A stretch of 12,581 nt of DNA, taken from NCBI GenBank assembly GCA_022712835.1, contig JAFLJU010000403.1:1-12581 (forward strand), written 5' to 3'. The stretch is from Desulfobacteraceae bacterium (lineage in GTDB: Bacteria; Desulfobacterota; Desulfobacteria; Desulfobacterales; Desulfobacteraceae). The number at the start of each line of letters is the position of its first letter. Position 1 is the stretch's first letter. Below the pieces are notes generated by a model. The model was not told where the DNA came from, ran no database searches, and saw only the letters and a program-made list of their open reading frames with translations. A program made the translations under genes and the position numbers. This document shows positions 1 through 6,234 of the stretch, in pieces.

Positions 1-1
1 C

Positions 2-205
2 ACCCTGGATTTGGACATGCCCGGAGAGTGGGGCACTCGTTTTTTCAGCAAACTTGCCCAGGACAAGGATAAAAAAAATATCCCTGTCATTGTCATCAGC
101 GGGATGTCCGACAATGAATACGCCATTCCCAAGGCGGTTGCTAGTTTAACAAAACCCTTTGACCGAAAAAAACTATTAAAAATAGTGCATGATATTATGT
201 CATAA
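2..205 (+). CDS. Response regulator receiver domain, C-terminal part (5' end outside window)
   Basis: The reading frame is open from the left edge of the window and stops at TAA 203-205, leaving about 67 residues of a CheY-like receiver. The likely phospho-acceptor Asp is the GAT at 8-10, in the context LDLDMPG. A hydrophobic strand ending in ISG supplies the switch Ser, and LTKPF supplies the conserved Lys. The frame ends soon after the last helix, so no DNA-binding output domain follows. It is either a stand-alone receiver or the C-terminal domain of a larger protein. The DMPG-x-WG context and the short region between ISG and TKP resemble receivers found in signalling clusters of sulfate-reducing bacteria; that is recalled, not searched. 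It reads in the same direction as the lipoyl-domain gene but is separated from it by an oppositely oriented gene. Confidence 0.85.
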   Translation, partial: TLDLDMPGEWGTRFFSKLAQDKDKKNIPVIVISGMSDNEYAIPKAVASLTKPFDRKKLLKIVHDIMS

Positions 206-257
206 TGTTTTAATTTTTCGATAAGACGCGCCTCAAATTGCGGCCTTCTCTTAAAAA

Positions 258-818
258 TTAAACCTGGCGACGGCCCATTCCACTGCCAGAACCCTGGCCA
301 ACGCGACCCATGCCAGCGCGACCCATGCCTCCTATTCCACGGCCGCCGCCAGAGATGCCGTGACCGCGACCACCTCCGCCCATGCCGCGACCACCACCAC
401 CTCCCATGCATCCTTTCCGTCCTTGAAAGTCAAGGTTTGCTTGACTGCTTGCATCTGCCAACCCAACCTTTTCATTAACCGTTGGATCAGCAGAGGCTGT
501 CAATTCTCCTTGTTTAAACATTTCAACAACCGGCCTAATGATGCCTGTCTGTCCGGTAACCACTTGAATCTTGGCTTCGGAAAATACATTCATGGCATTG
601 GGCCCGCAATTTCCTGTCAGAACCTGTTTGACACCCTTTGACTTAAGAAAGCCTGCCGCTTGGATTCCGGCGCCGCCTCCGAATGATTTGAACTTATTTT
701 CAAACACTTCAAGGCTGTCATCATCTGTCTGGACGATTATAAAATAAGCACATCTGCCCAAACGCTGATCTATCTGGGAATTCATATCTCTCCCTGCCGA
801 ACTGATAGCGATTCTCAT
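258..818 (-). CDS. NifX/NifB-type dinitrogenase iron-molybdenum cofactor family protein with Gly/Arg-rich tail
   Basis: The 186-residue product starts with MRIAISS and carries the family pattern: a Gln-Arg-Leu-Gly-Arg stretch near residue 18, a Gly-Gly-Gly-Ala-Gly-Ile-Gln segment at 47-53, and a GNCGPNA motif at 69-75. These match the RNase-H-like fold of the Nif-Mo-Co/MTH1175 group. Family members bind Fe-S or Fe-Mo cluster precursors (NifX, NafY, the NifB C-terminus), and many non-nif homologues have unknown roles. From about residue 133 the chain becomes a low-complexity tail of Gly, Arg and Met with one Cys (C137). No other nif genes are visible, so a direct role in nitrogenase assembly is not supported. 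The start has a GAGGAG ribosome site about 9 nt upstream. A sigma-54-type promoter lies 62 nt upstream on the same strand (891-906). Confidence 0.85.
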   Translation of the reverse strand: MRIAISSAGRDMNSQIDQRLGRCAYFIIVQTDDDSLEVFENKFKSFGGGAGIQAAGFLKSKGVKQVLTGNCGPNAMNVFSEAKIQVVTGQTGIIRPVVEMFKQGELTASADPTVNEKVGLADASSQANLDFQGRKGCMGGGGGRGMGGGGRGHGISGGGRGIGGMGRAGMGRVGQGSGSGMGRRQV

Positions 819-890
819 TTTTTTGTTCTCCTCTCTATTATAAATAAATGAAGCGCTTATGGATCAATTTCCTTTTTTAGATGTTAATAT

Positions 891-906
891 CGCAAGGAAC
901 ATGCCA
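891..906 (-). promoter_or_regulatory. Predicted sigma-54 (-24/-12) promoter for the NifX-like gene
   Basis: On the minus strand the sequence reads TGGCAT-gttcc-TTGCG, against the consensus TGGCAC-N5-TTGCA/T. The GG and GC elements have the exact required spacing. The predicted start is near 880, giving a leader of about 62 nt to the ATG at 818. Confidence 0.75.
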
Positions 907-949
907 GTTGCTATTTTAATGTATTAAAAAAAATATATCTGTAATCACA

Positions 950-966
950 GCTACTTATAAAGTAGC
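950..966. repeat. 17-bp perfect inverted repeat, possible operator
   Basis: Seven-base arms GCTACTT/AAGTAGC flank a 3-base centre. It lies about 78 bp upstream of the predicted start of the left-hand sigma-54 promoter. No poly-T run follows directly on either strand, so a protein-binding site is more likely than a terminator. Chance occurrence in AT-rich DNA is possible. Confidence 0.4.
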
Positions 967-1067
967 CTTTTGGAAAAAAATGTTGAGTTAAGGTATAAAC
1001 TTGCAAAAATGCGACGGTATAGAGATTGTTGTATTGCAGGGGGTAAAAAATAAATGTTTTATCCTAT

Positions 1068-1100
1068 ATCAAAAGGATACACTGAGTGTACCCTTTTGAT
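1068..1100. promoter_or_regulatory. 33-bp near-perfect palindrome, candidate enhancer (UAS) or operator
   Basis: The left arm is ATCAAAAGGATACACT (1068-1083). After a single central G at 1084 comes AGTGTACCCTTTTGAT (1085-1100). The arms are reverse complements at 15 of 16 positions. The centre lies about 204 bp from the predicted left start (880) and about 217 bp from the predicted right start (1301). The single-base centre and absence of a T-run argue for a dimer-binding site rather than a terminator. Which protein binds it is unknown. Confidence 0.7.
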
Positions 1101-1123
1101 TCACTTTCATAACCTATTGTTAT

Positions 1124-1146
1124 TACAAATAATTAATACAAATAAT
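1124..1146 (+). repeat. 10-bp direct repeat
   Basis: TACAAATAAT occurs at 1124-1133 and again at 1137-1146, 13 bp apart. It lies between the palindrome and the right-hand sigma-54 promoter. It may be a regulator site or simple AT-rich repetition. Confidence 0.3.
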
Positions 1147-1274
1147 AGTCCATACTCTGTAGCATATCGTTACAATAACCCCTCTTTCAATTAACTCTCC
1201 TATTTGATACGGCAAAAGAAAAATAGACTGTATTTTCAGGAAGATAGATTCAATATCCTCGCTTGATTATCACC

Positions 1275-1290
1275 TGGTACGACCATTGCA
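1275..1290 (+). promoter_or_regulatory. Predicted sigma-54 (-24/-12) promoter for the lipoyl-domain gene
   Basis: TGGTAC-gacca-TTGCA matches the consensus TGGCAC-N5-TTGCA with one change outside the invariant GG and GC. The predicted start is near 1301, giving a 66-nt leader to the ATG at 1367. Confidence 0.78.
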
Positions 1291-1300
1291 AAATCTCAAT

Positions 1301-1327
1301 ATTAAAAGAAAGATTAAAAGAAAGATT
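1301..1327 (+). repeat. 12-bp tandem repeat in the leader of the lipoyl-domain gene
   Basis: ATTAAAAGAAAG occurs twice head to tail (1301-1312 and 1313-1324), and a third copy begins with ATT before diverging. The array starts at the predicted +1 of the sigma-54 promoter, so it would form the 5' end of the mRNA. Replication slippage is the simplest origin. Confidence 0.5.
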
Positions 1328-1366
1328 GAATCGATACGTTAACCATTAAAAAAGAGGAGGCCCTAA

Positions 1367-2272
1367 ATGAGTGCAAAATCTAAAAAAGGAATAAGAGGGT
1401 TTCAGGTTGTTGAGGATGAATGTATCTGGATGAAAGCTGGCGTTGTTAGTTATCATACCTGCAACAAAGTCTATGATTGTTTTGATTGTAAGTTTGACAA
1501 GGCCATGACCCGGGCAATGGGCGTTCCGGCAACATTGGAAACCAGTTCAAACTGGGCGACTTATTTTAAGAAAAAATATGATGGTGCATCAAGACCCTGT
1601 CGCCATGTAGTGACCGGACGAATTCAGGACGCCAAAATTTGCACCCACAATTACGAATGCCAGGACTGTGCCTTTGACCAGATGCTGGATGATATTGAAA
1701 TATCCCAGGTACAATCACAGCCCCAAATCTTAAATGTCGCTGGATTTGATCTTGCACAAGATTATTATTACCACGATGCTCACACCTGGGTTCGCATGGA
1801 ACACGGGGGGATGGCGCGGATCGGTTTTGATTCTTTTGCCATGAAACTTTTTGGCAAAGCCAAATTTATTTCAGATACCATGGAGGTTGGCACACCTATG
1901 GAAAAAGACGTGCCTGGGTGGTCCATCACCCAGGATAAAAACAAGGCGAATGTATTGTCTCCCATTTCAGGAACGGTTTTATCCGTAAACCAGCGGGTAA
2001 TAGAGAATCCGTACCTCATCCACGATGATCCCTACCAGGAGGGGTGGTTGTTTATTGTTGAACCGGACTCACCGTTAAAAAGCCTGAAAAAATTAAAATA
2101 CGGGGATGACAGTATCCGCTGGATGGAAAAAGAGACCCTGCGCCTTGCCCAGATGATGGGACCCGATTATGCAAACCTTGCGGCCACCGGTGGAGAACCG
2201 GTCAATGATTTTTATGGTCTTAACCCTGAAATCGGGTGGGACAAATTGGTCCATGCATTTTTAAAAACATGA
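1367..2272 (+). CDS. H-protein-like lipoyl-domain protein with N-terminal double four-Cys region
   Basis: The 301-residue product has two parts. Residues 1-115 hold two similar Cys repeats: C19-x12-C32-x5-C38-x2-C41-x-F-D and C78-x13-C92-x5-C98-x2-C101-x-F-D, suitable for binding Zn or an Fe-S cluster. Residues about 125-235 resemble glycine cleavage H protein, with HDAHTWVR, SPISGTV and DPYQEGWLF. GcvH normally carries lipoyl-lysine and shuttles aminomethyl groups. The aligned lysine here is K191, but the usual ESVKA context is replaced by TQDKN. At 301 residues it is more than twice the length of GcvH, and no other glycine cleavage gene is present, so a role in glycine cleavage is doubtful; an electron-transfer, thiol or signalling role is an inference. 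The ribosome site is GAGGAGG 6 nt before the ATG, and a sigma-54 promoter lies upstream. Confidence 0.85.
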   Translation: MSAKSKKGIRGFQVVEDECIWMKAGVVSYHTCNKVYDCFDCKFDKAMTRAMGVPATLETSSNWATYFKKKYDGASRPCRHVVTGRIQDAKICTHNYECQDCAFDQMLDDIEISQVQSQPQILNVAGFDLAQDYYYHDAHTWVRMEHGGMARIGFDSFAMKLFGKAKFISDTMEVGTPMEKDVPGWSITQDKNKANVLSPISGTVLSVNQRVIENPYLIHDDPYQEGWLFIVEPDSPLKSLKKLKYGDDSIRWMEKETLRLAQMMGPDYANLAATGGEPVNDFYGLNPEIGWDKLVHAFLKT

Positions 2273-2288
2273 GTTGATATCGCCCTGA

Positions 2289-2322
2289 AGTATCCAAAGG
2301 GGCTGAGTATCCATAGGGGTTG
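2289..2322 (+). repeat. Tandem 17-bp repeat between convergent genes
   Basis: AGTATCCAAAGGGGCTG (2289-2305) is followed directly by AGTATCCATAGGGGTTG (2306-2322), with 15 of 17 positions identical. It lies in the 82-base gap between the lipoyl-domain gene and the convergent protease gene. No clear stem followed by a T-run is seen in this gap, so no rho-independent terminator can be called. Confidence 0.55.
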
Positions 2323-2354
2323 GAAATCTGTGCGTGGCACAAACATTTCCGGCC

Positions 2355-2885
2355 TCATCTTTTTTGTTTCATTGCATAGCGGATCTGATCCAGACAATAG
2401 TTACAGAAAATACTGGAAATGGAATCCAGTTGTTCAATATCTTTTGAAAATTTCATCACACATTTTTTTTCATGACAATGGTTGATGTTCATGAGGTGGC
2501 CAAATTCATGTAGGGCAACTTTGGCAGCCCTTGTCGGGTTTTTTTGAAGTCTGTAAAGGGAAACCAGAGCGGTTGTTCCCCCCATTCTTGCTTCTCCCAG
2601 AACAAAAGAAAACACCGGGATAAACAGATCCTCCTCCACCAGAGCAATGACCTTGCTGCATCCTTTGAACGCATGGGTTTCAAGCTCGTTGATCATGGTG
2701 CCGGCATTGTATTGAAGTCTTCTTTTGTCAAAGGCATAATTTGGATGGGGCAGGGGGGGGAGAATCAGGGATTTTGTGCGCAATTCTCCCAGAAAGGACC
2801 CTGCAATAATCTTTAAATATAAAGGCTCAATTTCGCCAACTGGCAAAATTCCTAGGCAGAAACCATGGCTCATCTCAGGGCTCAT
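2355..2885 (-). CDS. Archaemetzincin-type (M54 family) zinc metalloprotease
   Basis: The 176-residue product carries the zinc signature: H126-E127-x2-H130-x2-N133-x2-H136-C137, then C142-x-M144, then C161-x2-C164. This matches the archaemetzincin pattern HExxHxxGx3Cx4CxM...CxxC. The three His bind the catalytic zinc, E127 is the catalytic base, the four Cys are expected to bind a second zinc, and M144 is the Met-turn. Unusually, the Gly at position 133 is Asn. No signal peptide or membrane segment is visible, so it should be cytoplasmic. The ATG lies one base after the stop of the upstream activator gene, with a GGAAAAG ribosome site inside that gene, so translation is probably coupled. A second ATG at codon 5 is possible. 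Archaemetzincins in bacteria are uncommon and their substrates are poorly known. Confidence 0.9.
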   Translation of the reverse strand: MSPEMSHGFCLGILPVGEIEPLYLKIIAGSFLGELRTKSLILPPLPHPNYAFDKRRLQYNAGTMINELETHAFKGCSKVIALVEEDLFIPVFSFVLGEARMGGTTALVSLYRLQKNPTRAAKVALHEFGHLMNINHCHEKKCVMKFSKDIEQLDSISSIFCNYCLDQIRYAMKQKR

Positions 2886-2886
2886 C

Positions 2887-4236
2887 TCATGGCTTTTCCA
2901 TATGAAAGCGATTGATCATTCGATGGAGCGTAGCGCGGCTGATCCCGAGAATATCTGCTGACCGGGAGATATTCCATTGGTTGTCCTGCAAAATGGTATC
3001 GATGTATTGTTTTTCCACCTCCTTGAGGGTGAGTGTCATGCCATGGGAAGAAGGAGGATAATTGGGTTTAAGGAAATTAAAATCCTCCAGGGTAAGTGTC
3101 CTTGATTTGGACAGCACCACCGCCCTTTCAATGGCATTTTCAAGTTCTCGGACATTGCCGGGCCAGGGATATTGCCTAAGATATTCAAGGGTTTTTCTAT
3201 CTAGGGTGTCAATTTTTTTGGTTGTTTCCTGGCTGTATTTATCAAGAAAATGGTAGGCGAGCAGGGCAATGTCTTCTTTTCTTTCTCTTAAGGGGGGAAT
3301 TTCAATGGAGATGATATTGATCCGGTAAAAGAAATCGCTTCTAAATTGGCCTTCCATGATCTTGCTCTCAAGGTTTTGACGGGTGGCGGACAACAACCTG
3401 AAATCCACATCAATCTCACGGGTATCGCCCAGGCGTGTGATTTTTTTTTCCTGGAGTACCCTAAGAAGGCCCACCTGCATTTTCTGGCTGATCTCACCGA
3501 TTTCATCCAGGAACAGCGTGCCGCCGGAGACCACTTCAAAAAATCCTTTGCGGTTGTGGGATGCGCCGGTAAAGGCCCCTTTATGGTAGCCGAACAATTC
3601 GGATTCCAGAAGGGAATCGGGAAAAGCGCCACAGTTTAAGGGCACAAAGGGCAGATTGTTTCTGGAACTTTTCACATGGATTGCCTTGGCAACCAGTTCT
3701 TTGCCGGTTCCGGTTTCTCCCAGGATAAGAACAGGGGCATCGGTTTTGGCCACCTCTTCAATCATTTGGTATATTTTTTTCATTGGATCCGATTCTCCAA
3801 TGATGTTGTCAAACCGGCAGATCTTGTCCAGTTGCCCTTTGAGATACCGGTATTCTGTCGTAAATTTCATCTGTTGTGATATTTTTTCCATGATCAGAGA
3901 CAGCTGATCCGGTTTAAAGGGCTTGAGAAGATAGTCTGATGCCCCTATTTTCATGGCCTGGACCGCGGTGTCAATTGAGCCGTAGGCCGTTATGATCACC
4001 ACCGCCGTATCCGGATAACGCGTCTTTACAATTTCAAGCAGTTCAAATCCACTCATCCCCGGCATTTTCATGTCCACAAACAAAATGTCGAAATTTTCGT
4101 TTTCAAGTTTTCCCAGGGCATCTTTTCCGTTTTTGGCAGATCGGGTATGATATCCTTGCCTTGAAAACCAGTGATAAAGCGATTCCCTTACCACCAGTTC
4201 ATCATCAACAATCAGTATTTTCATCTGTTGATCCAT
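2887..4236 (-). CDS. NtrC-family sigma-54-dependent response regulator
   Basis: The 449-residue protein is a complete bacterial enhancer-binding protein. The receiver spans 1-120 (D11, D12, phospho-acceptor D55, K105). The AAA+ domain spans about 143-375, with Walker A GETGTGKE at 173-180, the sigma-54-contacting GAFTGA loop at 220-225 and Walker B LFLDEIGE at 241-248. A Fis-type helix-turn-helix lies at about 406-446. All key residues are present, so it should hydrolyse ATP and open sigma-54 promoters. The frame is open to 4302, but the ATG at 4236 is preferred: it has a GGGGA ribosome site 6 nt upstream and starts just before the receiver. With this start, 26 bases separate it from the upstream kinase gene, its likely phospho-donor. 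Targets are unproven; the sigma-54 promoters at 891-906, 1275-1290 and 6092-6107 are candidates. Confidence 0.95.
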   Translation of the reverse strand: MDQQMKILIVDDELVVRESLYHWFSRQGYHTRSAKNGKDALGKLENENFDILFVDMKMPGMSGFELLEIVKTRYPDTAVVIITAYGSIDTAVQAMKIGASDYLLKPFKPDQLSLIMEKISQQMKFTTEYRYLKGQLDKICRFDNIIGESDPMKKIYQMIEEVAKTDAPVLILGETGTGKELVAKAIHVKSSRNNLPFVPLNCGAFPDSLLESELFGYHKGAFTGASHNRKGFFEVVSGGTLFLDEIGEISQKMQVGLLRVLQEKKITRLGDTREIDVDFRLLSATRQNLESKIMEGQFRSDFFYRINIISIEIPPLRERKEDIALLAYHFLDKYSQETTKKIDTLDRKTLEYLRQYPWPGNVRELENAIERAVVLSKSRTLTLEDFNFLKPNYPPSSHGMTLTLKEVEKQYIDTILQDNQWNISRSADILGISRATLHRMINRFHMEKP

Positions 4237-4262
4237 GATTTTTCCCCAATAAAATTTGTATA

Positions 4263-5786
4263 TCAGTCTGAAACCACACCGGGAAACGAAAATATAAAGC
4301 AAGTTCCCCGGTCCGAGGTTTTATTTACCCGAACTTCTCCGTTATGATCCTTTACAATCCCATAAACGATGGAAAGACCCAGGCCTGTCCCGCCCTCTTT
4401 TTTGGTGGTAAAAAACGGATCAAAAATATGTTCCAGATTTTCATCATTGATCCCGGAGCCATTGTCAGAGATTTCAACCCATACTTTTTTTGAGTCGGCA
4501 TGAATCCCTGAGTTAATGACAAGCATTCCTCCTTTGGGCATGGCATCTATGGCATTGAAGATAAGATTTAAAAAGCATTGCTGCAATTGATTCTTATCTC
4601 CGAAAACAATAAGGAGAATAGACTTTTCAAGGCAGGTTTCCAATTGAATGTTGCAAAGTTCCAGCTTATGACGGGTAAGAGAGATAACCGTCTCAAGAAT
4701 TTCATTGATATCCGTGTTTACAAATTCCAGTACCGATTCCCGGGAAAAGGCAAGAAGACCGGATACAATATTTCCGCAGCGTTCAAGTTCCCTTGTCATG
4801 TGTGTATTAAATTCCCTGAGTTGTTCAAGGTCTTTCTTATCAAACTGCTCTTTTTGGGCCATATCTTTGATGATATAGCTGAAGGTGAGAAGGCCCTGGA
4901 TGGGATTGTTTATCTCATGGACACTGCTGGCAACCAATTTCCCCAGGGCCACCAGCCGGTCCTCCTGGATAACTTGTTTCATGTCAGCGTGTATCCGCTT
5001 TACCTTGTTTTCCCATTTTTCCGTAATTTCCGAGGTGATATCCTGCCACAATTCTATAATATGGGTGATCTTATCCTCCAGACCTCTTATGGGATAGGCG
5101 GAAATACTGAAATATTTAGTTCGCTTGTCAGGCAAAACAGTCTCATGGATTATATGGGAGGGGGTTCCCGTATCCAGGGTTTTCATTAACGGACATACAA
5201 CACTGCTGTTTTCAGAAGGGCAGGGGGCATAGAAGCCTTTAACGATTTTATAGCATTTCTCACCGATCACTTCTGTTGCAGTTTTCCGACAGGCTTTTAA
5301 ATAGACCTGATTGGCATCCACAATATTGAAATCTAAATCCAGAACAATCACCCCCAGATTTGTTTGTTGAAAAAGAATTTCATAATACCGCTTGTCCAGG
5401 ATGGCCTGTTTTTTTGTCTGGATTAAATTATGGTTTGTTTCAAAGAGATTTCTGATTAAACGACCGATATTATGCTCGATGACACCCACGTTCTCCGGGC
5501 GCATGGCAATCAACTCCGGAAGACTCTTGTTGTTGGTCAATTCAATAATCGCATCCAGTCGTTTATCCTTAAAAAAATCATGGAAATTCTCAAGGGTTGA
5601 TATTCCTAACTCCCTGGCCTTTATCATCCCCGGGGCCTGGGGGTTGATATCGCAAACACCTAATATTTTTAAGTCAAGATGCGGAAAATCGCTTGATTCA
5701 AGGAGATTAAGAAAATAAACACATGCGTTGCCGCCGCCCACAATACCAATGTTGAAGGAAAGTTCTTTCTGATCTTTAGAATTCAT
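4263..5786 (-). CDS. Histidine kinase with N-terminal Rossmann domain and Cys-containing PAS domain
   Basis: This 507-residue soluble kinase has an unusual N-terminus. Residues 11-115 resemble an NAD(P)-binding Rossmann fold of oxidoreductase type: GIVGGGNA at 14-21, an acidic residue after the second strand (D46 in VCDIN), and a Gfo/Idh-like run to about residue 115. A PAS domain follows at about 135-255, with C178, C189 and C198 in CYK...CP...CP. The kinase core has an H-box at about 280-300 (H290 in VHEINNP), an N-box at N411, a G1 box at D441-N-G-S-G and a G2 box GGTGLGLS at 465-472. No transmembrane segment is visible. It is the first gene of a kinase-activator-protease operon and probably phosphorylates the adjacent activator. 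The start ATG has AGGGGA about 10 nt upstream. No sigma-54 promoter was found for it. Confidence 0.93.
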   Translation of the reverse strand: MNSKDQKELSFNIGIVGGGNACVYFLNLLESSDFPHLDLKILGVCDINPQAPGMIKARELGISTLENFHDFFKDKRLDAIIELTNNKSLPELIAMRPENVGVIEHNIGRLIRNLFETNHNLIQTKKQAILDKRYYEILFQQTNLGVIVLDLDFNIVDANQVYLKACRKTATEVIGEKCYKIVKGFYAPCPSENSSVVCPLMKTLDTGTPSHIIHETVLPDKRTKYFSISAYPIRGLEDKITHIIELWQDITSEITEKWENKVKRIHADMKQVIQEDRLVALGKLVASSVHEINNPIQGLLTFSYIIKDMAQKEQFDKKDLEQLREFNTHMTRELERCGNIVSGLLAFSRESVLEFVNTDINEILETVISLTRHKLELCNIQLETCLEKSILLIVFGDKNQLQQCFLNLIFNAIDAMPKGGMLVINSGIHADSKKVWVEISDNGSGINDENLEHIFDPFFTTKKEGGTGLGLSIVYGIVKDHNGEVRVNKTSDRGTCFIFSFPGVVSD

Positions 5787-5950
5787 GACGATATTTTCCC
5801 CTTTGGCAAAAAAAGCAGATTCTTTTAAAAAACAATAGCTGATACCTAAGCCATATGCAATGAAAAGCTATTTCTTGAAATACAATTCCTATCAATCGGG
5901 AAAAGAGGTGAATTTGATAAGGTTGGGCAGTTCCGGGAAAACTTAGAGGC

Positions 5951-6007
5951 TTTTGAATATTTCGAAATTTTGGAATAGTTCAAAGGTGTTTTTTGAATAT
6001 TCCAGAA
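5951..6007. promoter_or_regulatory. Three related dyad sites, candidate upstream activator sequence
   Basis: TTTGAATATTTCGAAA (5952-5967), TTTGGAATAGTTCAAA (5969-5984, best matched in reverse) and TTTGAATATTCCAGAA (5992-6007) share a TTTGAA-TATTcC core with weak internal dyad symmetry. The element TTTTGAATATT recurs exactly 40 bp apart (5951 and 5991). The dyad centres lie about 120, 141 and 159 bp upstream of the predicted start near 6118, within the usual range for enhancer-binding proteins. Confidence 0.55.
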
Positions 6008-6091
6008 TAAAAAACGCCTTCAGGGGGTGTAACCCAACTTCATAAATGTTAACAGGCTGTATTTATTGGCTAAACGCCTATGTCTTTCGGC

Positions 6092-6107
6092 TGGCATGGT
6101 TTCTGCT
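6092..6107 (+). promoter_or_regulatory. Predicted sigma-54 (-24/-12) promoter for the haem-kinase operon
   Basis: TGGCAT-ggttt-CTGCT fits TGGCAC-N5-TTGCA/T with exact GG and GC spacing. The predicted start is near 6118, leaving a leader of about 117 nt before the ATG at 6235. Confidence 0.68.
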
Positions 6108-6234
6108 ATATCATAAGTGATACCGGCAGGTCCGATTTTTCCATAGAAAGGAAAAATTTAATACAAAAGATCTCTTCACATCACCATTCACCATGGAACG
6201 GATACTTGTAAGTACGGTTTAAGGAGGACCTTTG

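Larger units (their letters stand above)
819..1366. other. Divergent control region between the NifX-like and lipoyl-domain genes
   Basis: This 548-base AT-rich spacer has no credible gene. From left to right it contains a sigma-54-type promoter for the left gene (891-906), a 17-bp palindrome (950-966), a 33-bp near-perfect palindrome (1068-1100), a 10-bp direct repeat (1124-1146), a sigma-54-type promoter for the right gene (1275-1290) and a 12-bp tandem repeat at its predicted start site. The ribosome site for the right gene is GAGGAGG at 1354-1360. The layout is that of a divergent pair of enhancer-dependent promoters sharing central binding sites. Confidence 0.75.
5787..6234. other. Divergent control region between the two kinase operons
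   Basis: This 448-base AT-rich spacer contains no credible gene. It holds three related dyad motifs (5951-6007), a sigma-54-type promoter directed right (6092-6107), and an AAGGAGG ribosome site (6221-6227) for the haem kinase. For the leftward kinase operon I searched 5787-5900 for the reversed sigma-54 pattern with correct spacing and found none, so that operon probably uses another sigma factor. Confidence 0.7.

Noticed and set aside
258..818. A nitrogenase (nif) locus
   Set aside because: Only one NifX-type protein is present; no nifH, D, K, E, N or B genes are visible and many homologues act outside nitrogen fixation.
939..950. CRP/FNR-type site (CTGTAATCACAG)
   Set aside because: Only one half-site resembles the consensus and the spacing is too short.
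1068..1100. The 33-bp palindrome as a rho-independent terminator
   Set aside because: It has a single-base centre, is not GC-rich, has no following T-run, and lies between divergent genes where no transcript should end.
1367..2272. Ordinary glycine cleavage H protein (gcvH)
   Set aside because: The protein is more than twice the usual length, has an eight-Cys N-terminal region and an altered attachment site, and no gcvT or gcvP lies nearby.
4237..4302. Upstream extension of the sigma-54 activator to 4302
   Set aside because: The extra residues precede the receiver, overlap the kinase gene and lack a ribosome site; ATG 4236 has GGGGA at good spacing.
4578..5189. A 203-residue open frame on the plus strand
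   Set aside because: It lies wholly within the Rossmann-PAS kinase gene on the other strand and shows no domain; it is an antisense shadow.
5787..5900. A sigma-54 promoter for the leftward kinase operon
   Set aside because: The best GC...CC pair near 5838-5852 is off by one base from the required spacing.
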